From assembly GCA_003956705.1 (NCBI GenBank), contig QZCP01000638.1:1-13829 (forward strand): 13,829 bases of DNA, in the 5' to 3' direction. The notes beneath the pieces are model-generated. The model saw nothing but the letters and a program-made list of their open reading frames with translations, did not search any database and was not told the origin of the DNA. Below, piece by piece: positions 1 through 8,402 of this stretch (the first letter of the stretch is position 1; each line of letters begins with the position of its first letter). A program made the position numbers and the translations under genes. Source of the stretch: Brevipalpus yothersi. Its lineage: Eukaryota; Arthropoda; Arachnida; Trombidiformes; Tenuipalpidae.

Positions 1-50
1 CACACATATATTCACACATTAGTGTGGAAAAATTTTTGTTCATACTGATA

Positions 51-52
51 AG

Positions 53-133
<81 letters not shown>

Positions 134-167
134 ATGAAAAGAAGAAAGAGAGAGAGGGGGGGGGGGA
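51..167. repeat. GA / GAAA compound microsatellite with G11 run
   Basis: An (AG)n tract runs to about position 100, followed by (AAAG)n to about 133, interrupted purine sequence, a short (AG)n and then a run of eleven G at 156-166. The plus strand is purine-only for almost the whole stretch. Expect length polymorphism and sequencing slippage here. Confidence 0.97.
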
Positions 168-1778
168 AGAGTAGGGTTAGCAAGATTACCTGAAATATTT
201 GTGATGGAAAAGATTCAGCGATAGCTTCTCTTTTCTTTAAGAATTCATCGGCTCATTAGGAATTCTCTCAAGCATCTCGATTAACTAACTGCCTGGTTAA
301 AATGTTTCCAGTATAAAAATTCTCTCGAATAGAATTTAGATGCTTCAGTCATTCGGATGAAATTTTTTTTTCACACCAGATACTGGTATATGTGTATGTG
401 TGTACATGTGGAATTTACTACTTATTGGTTATTCATGAAAATTTTTTCCTTTTCTTCCTTTCCATCCATCCAATAGTCGGGAATACCATGGACTGTGGCG
501 TATATATCTAAAGTATTTCCAATTCAACTTATCTCTTCTCTCTGAGTTACCCTGAATTCGATGAGTGTACGAATGCTGCTTGTTCAAGTATCATTCATCT
601 TTGACAAAAATTCGCTTTGTTCAGCGGTAACAAAAATGTTTCACTCTATAATAAAAAAGAATGTTCCCATTGCATGGTGGAAAAGTCTACTACCACTACT
701 ACTACTAAAATATAAAGTCAACTTTTTCTATCTGCCAGTAGAATTGAGAATTCCCACGGGTTAAGTAGACTCAGCATTTATATATACACACACATACACC
801 AAGAATCGAATAAAATAGAAACTTCTCACTTTGATACTTTTCATCTTTTATCACTATCTTCTTTTCTATCTGGAATTGCCATTCTTCTTTCTCTTTTACT
901 GAAACATTCCATTTCAATTCCACTAGGCCTGTCAGCATTCTACTGAGCCCTTTTTTTACTATCATCAATATCAATAGTACGCGAAAAACTCAGTTGTGAT
1001 TGTGTGTGTGAGTTCAACAGTCATACTGATGAGTTAAATAGAATATCGTGATTGTTTTCCCTTCATCATCATGATTGCCATTCAATTGTGTTTAAAGCAA
1101 ATTAATGGAGAAAAGAATAAGAATCTTCAGATATACATGCATATGGTTATGAAAATTCTTTGAATAACCAGGAAGAGTGATGCAAAGGGAAAGAATGTGG
1201 AGAAAGATAGACAGAGAGGCAATAGAAAATAATGTACTAGAGCTCTCAAGGAGAAGAAAATTGAAAGATTCTAATCTTACTAAGACTTACACGGTTGAGT
1301 TCAAAGTATTTGCCTTATTATTTTGAAGCACGCAAGCTGCTTCAATTGATTAATTTTTCAATTACCTCAACCTTTACACTGGAGTCTTCCTTCACTTTTT
1401 TCCTTTTTATTTTGCTGATACCAAAGATGCTGGATGTGATGATGTGTATTTAGCCGTATTTTTTATGATTAAATGGATGATTCTTTTATTACATCATGAA
1501 TAGTGAGAAAAATATATAAATATATACATGTACATAGATGTATATAATGCGAAGGGTAGACATTTTCGATAGATATCAGTTAATTGGATTAAAATGATCC
1601 ATAAGGTACATAAACACACATATCGGAACACATTGTATATATACGATCGAAAAACTTTTCAGAAATGTGTGACAAAAAAAACTTTATGGTAAGATTGATC
1701 CCGAAATTAGAATATTCACATAATCACTGTCACTATACATCCGGATGTCTCCATGGTGTTCATCATCCACCTTGTTCA
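168..1778. other. No recognised gene; AT-rich non-coding DNA
   Basis: I find no open frame here with a recognisable domain. The longest frames (plus 561-764, minus 771-974) are about 67 codons, within what chance gives in AT-rich DNA, and neither shows a convincing product. Short AT-alternating stretches occur around 1510-1550 and 1635-1645. The 3' part (about 1485-1778) could be the 3' untranslated region of the minus-strand peptide gene that ends at 1779. Confidence 0.6.
1485..1490 (-). promoter_or_regulatory. Candidate poly(A) signal AATAAA
   Basis: The plus strand reads TTTATT, so the minus strand carries the canonical AATAAA hexamer, about 290 bases past the proposed stop of the small secreted-peptide gene. 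It is the first canonical hexamer I see in that direction. The hexamer is common by chance in AT-rich DNA, so the assignment is weak. Confidence 0.25.
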
Positions 1779-2115
1779 TCATCTATAGCTGTTGGGGAAT
1801 GGAAAAAGTTTCAAAAATGAACATTTGACAGAAAAGATGAAGTGAAGAAAAAAATAGTAGTATCATCATAAAAATGGTATAAACTTTAACTGAAAAATCA
1901 ATCGGAAGAAAGGTTCAATAAAAAAAAGAGATTACTTACTATATTGGAATGGGCATAAACACAGGATGCTGTTGACTTTGACTGGCCCCCAACAGAATAC
2001 CCAATAGAAGGGCTTTTCGTACTTTCTCCTTATAACCCCAACACGAAATGGTAGCCAAAAGAATGGACATTATTGTTAAGAAGAGTATCAATTTTTTACA
2101 ATTGAACATCATCAT
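1779..2115 (-). CDS. Putative small secreted peptide, two exons (2115-1940 joined to 1788-1779)
   Basis: I do not recognise a named family. Exon 1 starts at three tandem ATG codons (2115-2107). The frame is open further upstream to a possible start at 2187, but starting at the tandem ATGs puts a textbook signal peptide at the N-terminus: a short basic n-region (residues 5-8, NCKK), a hydrophobic core LILFLTIMSILLA (9-21), and a likely cleavage near Ser24/Cys25. The mature part has a basic segment (KEKVRK, 29-34), a hydrophobic repeat-like stretch LLLGILLGA (36-44), a polar SQSQQH linker and a Pro/Ile tail. The unspliced frame hits TAG exactly inside a perfect GTAAGT donor (G at 1939). Splicing to the pyrimidine-rich acceptor ending CAACAG (AG at 1790-1789) restores the frame, adds Tyr-Tyr-Arg and stops at TGA (1781-1779), giving 61 residues ending MPIPIYYR. 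Short secreted peptides combining a Lys/Leu/Gly-rich segment with a Pro-hydrophobic tail are common in arthropods, where many are uncharacterised or cuticle-associated. This is inferred from two splice signals and protein layout, without homology. Confidence 0.5.
1789..1939 (-). other. Predicted 151-base intron of the small secreted-peptide gene
   Basis: On the minus strand the intron begins GTAAGTAATC and ends after a C/T-rich run (AAACTTTTTCCATTCCCC) with AACAG. It interrupts the coding frame after the second base of a Tyr codon (TA|C). The other nearby AG sites were tried: CTATAG, GAACAAG and ATGGAG each give an immediate stop, while two AG sites further on (before TGAC and TGAT) stay open but lack a pyrimidine tract. 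Confidence 0.5.
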
Positions 2116-3206
2116 CGTGTACAAAAAAAAGAAAGAAAAAGTAGAATAAGAAGAATTTTGGCTGACAATTCTTTTTGTCACTATCAAATGACACGTAAGT
2201 TACACTGAACGATATGATACGATGAATGAAATGGATGGCTGATGATAGATTCCTTTTTAAATCAGACCTACTAAAGTGATACATTTTCATTTGCCCGCCT
2301 CATTGAATATCTGTCTATTTTTCTCTCTCTTTTACTACCTTCCAAGCCAATTTTTCAACTCTCTCATCTCAGGTTTAAGGGCCTTTAACCGTAAATTATA
2401 CACTTTTATTGTACATAAATTAGACACTATTTTTGCGTTCAATATGATTTTCTGAATGTTCTTTCAACTATTCATCTCATTTTGTGGCCAAATTAAGTGC
2501 ATTGCTTTAGATTGAGCCTAAAACTGGTGATGAAAATTGCTCATATACATGTACACAAATTTTGGGAAAATTAGCTATCTCATCATAATGAAGAGAGAGA
2601 AAACCAATCTTTTAACCATTTTTACCAATCATCACCATTAACTGCATTCATTTAAAAATTTTTCGAATATATATTTGAACATGTTGCTAAACTTATACGC
2701 TACAATACTATTCGTAATTTTTAGCTATTTCTCTTTTGATGCTCAACATTAGCATTATATTTCCCTTTATTTCGTGTTTCTCATTCAATCATAAACATTA
2801 TTCATGCGATTCATCACTGATCGAATAAATTCTCATGAATGTGAATATATTTTCTCTCACACACTTTGTGCCAAGTTGCCCATTTCACATCACCGGCTAA
2901 TCTAGCATACTTGTTACTTTGAATTTCCCATCAAATCAAATGACTCCCAATTCATTATTGGATTGAAAAAGTTTTTATATATTACAAATTTTGGGTTGTT
3001 ATCATCATTAAGGTGTTCCATTTTTTCTATCTTTGATACCGTTTTGATCTCTTCATTGAAAATCGATGAGCTTCTTCATTTCACACTCATAACTCAGACC
3101 GGAGGAAGATTCCCGATCAAGCTGTTCATAGTCTATCATTAAGAGTCAATACATTCTCTAGAAGATACTGTTAAGAATCATAAATTATACTATCAGACCA
3201 TTTTCT

Positions 3207-3210
<4 letters not shown>
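2116..3210. other. No recognised gene; upstream region of the minus-strand peptide gene
   Basis: This stretch lies 5' of the small peptide gene and presumably holds its promoter and 5' leader. On the minus strand a TCAGTG, resembling an arthropod initiator, sits at 2208-2203, giving a plausible leader of about 90 bases, but no TATA box is positioned for it (a TTTAAAAA run is about 50 bases upstream, too far). A minus-strand frame at 2096-2290 has no recognisable product. The remainder to 3210 is featureless AT-rich sequence. Confidence 0.45.

Positions 3211-3241
<31 letters not shown>
3211..3241. repeat. (CT)n microsatellite
   Basis: About 15 uninterrupted CT units, flanked by further pyrimidine-rich sequence on the plus strand. 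Confidence 0.95.
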
Positions 3242-3243
<2 letters not shown>

Positions 3244-3777
3244 TCATCATATAGTTTCCATCTCCTCCTTCTATTTCTCAATCGTTAGCTTGCCTCATTT
3301 TCTTGGGATCATTTGCTTTCCATCACAATTCCATCATCGTTCAGTAATAGTAAAAGTAGCCCTCAAGAATTTTTCATCGTCATCTTTATCTTGTATCACA
3401 GTTTTGCCTACTTTTTCGACGCCATGGTGGTTACTTCACTGACTATAACAGAATCATCAATATCATGCATTGAAGTCATCAATATCAATATTGGACACAT
3501 TTTCGTCTCTCTCACTCTCACTTATACTAAAGAATCAATCGATGGCATCGAATCATGCTCTTTTGCATTCATAACCAATTACCAGACACTGTGAGAATGT
3601 CTATTCGAGCTTGCAGCCAATATTTTGTGGGTAAACCTTCTCCTTCTTTTTATCTCCTGAATTGATATTGTTTCATCATATTCTTCTTCTTCTTCCTGCC
3701 TCTCCATCTACATGCTCATACATCTTCTCCATGTCCAATAATCTCTCATTTTCTTCGTCCATCATATTCTTGTTTCG
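3242..3777. other. Strongly pyrimidine-rich plus strand; no assignable gene
   Basis: The plus strand is dominated by TC, TTC and ATC triplets, so the minus strand is purine-rich. It translates into short acidic and basic patches (for example MMDEENERLLDMEKM near 3764-3720, and a DKDDDEKFL patch near 3390-3364). These patches fall in different frames, broken by stops, with no consistent splice sites. A degraded minus-strand gene is possible, but purine-rich DNA produces Asp/Glu/Lys-rich translations by composition alone. The plus-strand frame at 3313-3594 is not convincing either. Confidence 0.4.
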
Positions 3778-3785
3778 ACTCTCTC

Positions 3786-3821
<36 letters not shown>
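3778..3821. repeat. (CT)n microsatellite, interrupted at the 5' end
   Basis: CT units with two CTCC interruptions near the start, then an uninterrupted CT run to 3821. Confidence 0.95.
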
Positions 3822-3825
<4 letters not shown>

Positions 3826-3992
3826 ACGAGAGAAAGCTTAATTCCTCTAGAAATACATTTGTCAATATAAAGAGTTCTCATAATTCAACTCACTGGACTG
3901 AATAATCTTCTTTCATCAGATTGTAGGAGGTGGAGAGAGAAAGAGCGACCAGAATTTAGGACCACTAGTAATACTCACAGGAATCTGACTTT

Positions 3993-4757
3993 CTATTTCG
4001 ATATTTGTGGCTTGATTATTGTAGATGATTGATTTTTTCGGCTCACATCTTTTGCCATTAGAAAAATCTCAATTCGTAAATAATAGAAACTCCTGTTTAC
4101 CACTGGTGTATCAATTGAACAGGATTTATACTACATAGTCTGTTTGTTCATTGAAAGTTTTTCATGTTTTGTAGGAGTTAACTTGCGGTCAGAGAAGTTG
4201 AAGGAATTGTGTGTGTGTGTGTGTGTGTGTGTGTATTGGAGAGAACATGAATTGAATCTGCTCCATTGATCTCAATCAAAATGATGTTGTGATGGGACAA
4301 TAGGTTTTTCAATGAGCTCTATCGATTGACTATTTTCCATTGGAAAATTCTTTTTTCCAGAAAGAGAAATTGGGTGTAAAATGTCTTCAATCAAGATTCT
4401 TAAGGAGTTAAAATTGATTTGAATCGAATAAATCATTAAAACACTCTGAATGATGAAATATCCGAAAGACAGCCTATTGAATTGTTTTGGAAACTTCAAC
4501 CAGATCTATTTCTCTGTGTTACAGAAGGTTTTCAGTATCACTTCATCAATCTTACGCAAATTCATTGCAGATAGCATCTGGAAAATTGGTTCCATTCAAA
4601 TTGAGCTCATATGATGAACTTAAAGTTTAATAGTTTTACAATTCACTGCTCGAAATGAAAGGATATCGAAATCGAGGAACTTTTGTTCCAAATTTTCCAC
4701 GATCTTCTTAGTAAATTCAAGGAAAAGTTACTCTGAACATTCATCAGTTACATGTTC
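3993..4757 (-). pseudogene. Stop-depleted minus-strand frame, possible decayed gene (unidentified)
   Basis: One minus-strand frame runs 255 codons with only six internal stops, where roughly 17 would be expected at this base composition. The longest open piece is 78 codons (4508-4275, before the TGA at 4274-4272). It starts just after a strong acceptor-like sequence (TTTTGATATTTTTAG, ending at 4758). Protein-like segments include FTKKIVENLEQKFLDFD (about 4725-4675) and MENSQSIELIEKPIVPSQ (about 4340-4285). The internal stops are spread along the frame, which argues against one live exon. No family is recognised. Another frame at about 4620-4550 also reads plausibly as protein, so chance is a serious alternative. 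A multi-exon gene with small introns is less likely: one in-phase GTGAGT donor and AG acceptor pair is visible near 3970-3899, but not a full chain. Confidence 0.2.
4209..4234. repeat. (GT)n microsatellite
   Basis: Thirteen GT units without interruption on the plus strand. Confidence 0.95.
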
Positions 4758-5795
4758 CTAAAAATATCAAAACACAGGGCACAGTTTATGATGTATATAC
4801 ACTACACACTATACTTCTCAAATCCTTTCGCAAATTCTAAACTTATCTCTCCAACTTCAGGGCTTTTCTTTTATCAATCTTCAATTTTTCACTCTAAGGC
4901 TTACACATGTTCTCGCAAACTCAACATTCGTGACTGCTAGTTGATATTGGTTGGCTGCTTTTTCCATATCACAATTCTTCATCATTTTCTTCACCTATTT
5001 TTAAACCTTCAAAGAATGATATGCCCTGGTGTATCCCATTGATTCGTCAATGAAAGGCATGGTGTACATGTGGCATTGTGGTTCATAGATACACTTGATG
5101 ATTTGATTTGATACTAAAATGCCCTCCTCAATGATTGGACACATATTTGTATTTGAATGATGATAATTGATGTTCCACACGAATTTCAACAGATCACACA
5201 CACACACACTAACTGTAAAGTATTCTCTTTCAATCATAGACACACAAACACACTACTCAAAATCAAGGCAATCGATCAACCAGGCACTCAGCCAGACAAT
5301 GATTGGCTAAAATGAGTCATTGTGAGCTATGATCACCATCATTTTGATACTCTAGTTAAATTAACGAAAGTAATTGATGAGACCTCACTGGCAATCTGAT
5401 GTCTTTACTTCGATACGATAGAATATAATCCAAGAGGAAAGAACGAAAGCTAAGAAACAATCGAGAGTCTTTGGTGAGATATATCCAAAGAAAATAAAAG
5501 AGAGAGAGCGAACGAAAGGAAATTCCTTTTGATAGAGTCAATCGATCAAATGACGAGCTTACCTGTGAAAATGAGCTATCAAGCGGAATATTAGCTATAA
5601 TTCTGCTTACCTAGTAATGTATGATATGAAAAGAATAGAGAAAGAAGAGAAAAAGAAGAAAAAGAAGAGAAAACGGAGGAAGAGCGAAAACTTTTCATTC
5701 TGTTGCAAAGATGATACGGAAATCAATGACGGCTATTGGATGCCCTATCTGATTGAAACACTCATGGTCAATCTTTTCCGTTCTGTCTCATGAGG

Positions 5796-5800
<5 letters not shown>
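4758..5800. other. No recognised gene; scattered splice-site-like signals
   Basis: A minus-strand frame at 5001-5243 (80 codons) and a plus-strand frame at 4752-4940 are open but have no recognisable domain. Around 5557-5690 the minus strand carries a long pyrimidine tract, a TACTAG acceptor-like site and two GTAAGC donor-like sites 48 bases apart. No coherent transcript can be built from them. Confidence 0.4.

Positions 5801-5882
<82 letters not shown>
5801..5882. repeat. Long (CT)n microsatellite
   Basis: About 36 uninterrupted CT units followed by one TTT interruption. It is the longest pure repeat in the interior of the window. The plus-strand frame through it (5790-6086) encodes only Ser-Leu dipeptides and is an artefact of the repeat. 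Confidence 0.97.
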
Positions 5883-7449
5883 TCATGCTTTTGTTGCTCA
5901 CTAGACTATGAGATGAGAATGAATACTCTTCCATTGATCATGATCTTCTTTCCAGTCACCAATCAACAAGAATTGTATTCCCGAGGTGTTCTCACTCACT
6001 CTACCATCTATAGAATTATATCAAGAAATTTCTCTGGATCCTGGCAAATGATAATTATCTCTTTTGATTCCGAAGGCTCCATATAATTCAATGGTATCCA
6101 TCCTGTCACACCATCCAAACTGAAGCACAAGCTATGGATATTCTGATGAGACAAACTTTTATCTGAGAGAGCAGAATTTTTGACAGTTATCGTCCAGGCT
6201 TATTGTCTGAGTGAGAATGCAACTTAACCATGTAACTAATGGTGACCATTATCATTAGTTAATGAATAAAATGCAAATATTTTTCTCACGAAATGAGCTG
6301 ATGAAAGAAGAGGGAAAAAAATTTATCATTAAAAATATAATTTTAATCAATGAAAAAAACAAGTGTTCGATCACAGATGATCATATTCTCAAAATAAATT
6401 TTTTCCAATCGATTTTTTTCTTCTCCGTTAGTTTGGGCCAGTTCAAGTATTGATTATAAGAGCCCAACAGTAAACACATCGATTGTAGTAGAAACATTGA
6501 GAGTAATTCTGAAAATTTTAAAATAATTTCTCATGGATACTTATGCAACATTTTTCCCTATTCCACACATCTTGTAGAAGCAAAATTTTGCCCTCATAAA
6601 AAATTAGGATAACATTCAAAGTTCCACCAGGCCAAGCAAATTATTGATGCATTCAGGTGATACCATTCTGATATCTGGTTTGAGCACAATTCAAAGTATT
6701 CATAATCATTTCCAACAATATGGATACACTTTTGTGTGTTTATATGATGATTTTTTGAATCATAAATGAATTACGATACTTTCCAAATTAGCATATTAGA
6801 CGTATATTGTAATCGCATTAGGAGACCAGAAGACGGAAATGAAAATTCATCAGCTTGCCAACCACAATTCAAATCAGAGTTATACACATTTTTGTACCAC
6901 AATTCGAAATGCTGTAGAAGTCTGTATAACAGTATAAATGCTAGAAGTTATCAGCTAATACTAGACTCAATCGTCATCATGACCCAGAAACACTCAGATA
7001 TACGCACTTGATACTAGTGTTTTCTCATAGGCCCTGAAGCATGTTCTATATAGTTGGTAACTGGTTATCATAAAAGTTCCAGAATGTTATTGTTCATCAG
7101 GATTTTGCTTATGAACAGAAACTTAACGATATACATGTATAAGAGTTTAGCTGATCGAGCGAAGAATGAACATTCTTCTCTTGAAGGCAAAACTATTTTT
7201 CATCATTTCGGCAAGTGAATCGTATGTTCGAAAAGTATGCTCAACTGGATCAAATTCAATTAACAGCCATTTTCAGATCTCCTGAAGGGTTTATAACCAG
7301 AAATGTTCTTTGACGATAGTCAACTTTGAAAGTTTCAATTGGTATGATTGAAATGGTCCATAGTTAATTTGAGAAGCTCATTTGACATTATGAGAATTAT
7401 CTTAACCACATGAATCTTCGTTTTTTCTTTCTTCTCTCTTAAATGATAG
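5883..7449. other. No recognised gene
   Basis: Plus-strand frames at 6262-6453 and 6766-7011 (63 and 81 codons) are ordinary chance lengths for this composition and show no motif. A strong pyrimidine tract (about 7420-7440) followed by AAATGATAG lies at the end of this stretch and may be a plus-strand 3' splice site for the short open frame that follows. Confidence 0.5.
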
Positions 7450-7503
7450 GAGATCATCAAGGTATCATCGATATTGAGTATTTTGCTTTATATACTCAGC
7501 TTC

Positions 7504-7638
7504 ATGACCCAAAATAGTTGTCTACTAATCTTGCCATTTATTCTTGTTCTATCTCTTTATCTTTTTCCAGCTGATAAAGAGAGTCATGACAACAATCGAT
7601 CTCGAAATGAGAATCATTCTACAGCTTCTCATGAATAG
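7504..7638 (+). CDS. Possible 44-codon ORF with hydrophobic leader, or part of a terminal exon
   Basis: An ATG at 7504 opens 44 codons ending in TAG at 7636-7638. Residues 7-21 are strongly hydrophobic (LLILPFILVLSLYLF), ending in Pro-Ala. The last 21 residues switch abruptly to polar (DKESHDNN, then RSRNENHSTASHE), the layout of a secreted or single-pass peptide. The frame is open upstream to 7450, directly after a pyrimidine tract and an AG (7448-7449), so it could instead be the tail of a larger plus-strand terminal exon. A second acceptor-like TCTTTTTCCAG ends at 7570, just before the polar part. In that reading the hydrophobic part is simply an intronic pyrimidine tract. An AATAAA at 8231-8236 could end the transcript. 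No homology is recognised, so this stays speculative. Confidence 0.25.
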   Translation: MTQNSCLLILPFILVLSLYLFPADKESHDNNRSRNENHSTASHE

Positions 7639-8230
7639 CCATCCATAGGCAATCATTAAGGCGGACTAATAGTAGATATTATTACCGTTATTACGAGGAG
7701 AGCTTGTATTCTACTTTATAAGAACATTAGGCAAGAGACTTTGGGCCGAGTTTTTGTTGTCGTTAGATATTCTTAGATTTAGGTAACTCATAAGAGGTAC
7801 ATACGCATCATAGTCTTCTGGAAATTCTTGGGCATCAGCAAATACTTGACTAGTCGAAGATTGTCTGCTTGTATTTGTAATTGAACTGTCAGAACACTTG
7901 TCACAATCTCAAATAGAACTGTCCAAGTGATAATTGTATGAATTCTGGTTTACAGTAAAAAGAATTCAATGTAACATTGGACATTTCCACAGAAATTGTA
8001 ACAAGATATATTGGAAAAGATATTATCATTCTGTGTATTCTCTTAGTTGAATTTTCTCCCTCGGGAATCCAGTCTTTCACAGAATTCATCAACTGCAAGG
8101 ATCATCTTTATCATTACAGTGGAAAAATTTCTTTTCGAACACAGGACTAACATCTTGCCTAGTAGAACATTTATCTTTGCAAAATTAGCTTTCTCATCCA
8201 TGATGATTGATGTTCGATGCTCACCAAGGG

Positions 8231-8236
8231 AATAAA
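8231..8236 (+). promoter_or_regulatory. Plus-strand AATAAA hexamer
   Basis: This is a canonical poly(A) hexamer about 590 bases beyond the possible plus-strand short ORF ending at 7638, and immediately before a GA-rich tract. If used, that transcript would converge on the receptor gene and end within 170 bases of its stop codon. A chance occurrence is equally likely. Confidence 0.15.
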
Positions 8237-8240
8237 CACA

Positions 8241-8268
8241 GAAAGAGAGAGAGAGAAAGAAAGAGAGG
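8241..8268. repeat. Short GA/GAAA purine repeat
   Basis: GAAAGAGAGAGAGAG-type sequence of about 28 bases, imperfect. Confidence 0.85.
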
Positions 8269-8402
8269 AATAGGGAAATTAATTGTTGTTGTTCCAGTCC
8301 AATTGTTCATCCATGTCCGGATGAGAAGAGCTTAACCATATGCAAGTGGATAAAATATACATAGGCATATGTATAATATAAATGTATTCAGTCAAAATGG
8401 GG

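Larger units (their letters stand above)
7639..8402. other. No recognised gene; probable 3' untranslated region of the receptor gene
   Basis: The receptor stop lies at 8405-8403 on the minus strand, so at least part of this stretch should be its 3' UTR. No canonical AATAAA is seen on the minus strand before 7542-7537. A TATAAA variant sits at 7719-7714. The frames at minus 7901-8098 and plus 8047-8235 overlap each other and have no motif. A short purine repeat occupies 8241-8268. Confidence 0.45.

Noticed and set aside
1939..2187. Longer start for the secreted peptide at 2187
   Set aside because: It would add 24 residues in front of a signal peptide that is well formed from the tandem ATGs at 2115-2107. 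The extra part is encoded by a pyrimidine tract typical of non-coding leader.
3313..3594. 93-codon plus-strand frame
   Set aside because: It starts with TTG, shows no domain, and follows from the pyrimidine-rich composition, which disfavours stop codons.
5001..5243. 80-codon minus-strand frame with several Cys and Tyr residues
   Set aside because: No signal peptide, repeat or known cysteine pattern. The frame continues past two stops, but nothing identifies a family.
6766..7011. 81-codon plus-strand frame
   Set aside because: A stop directly precedes its ATG, no motif is visible, and its length is compatible with chance.
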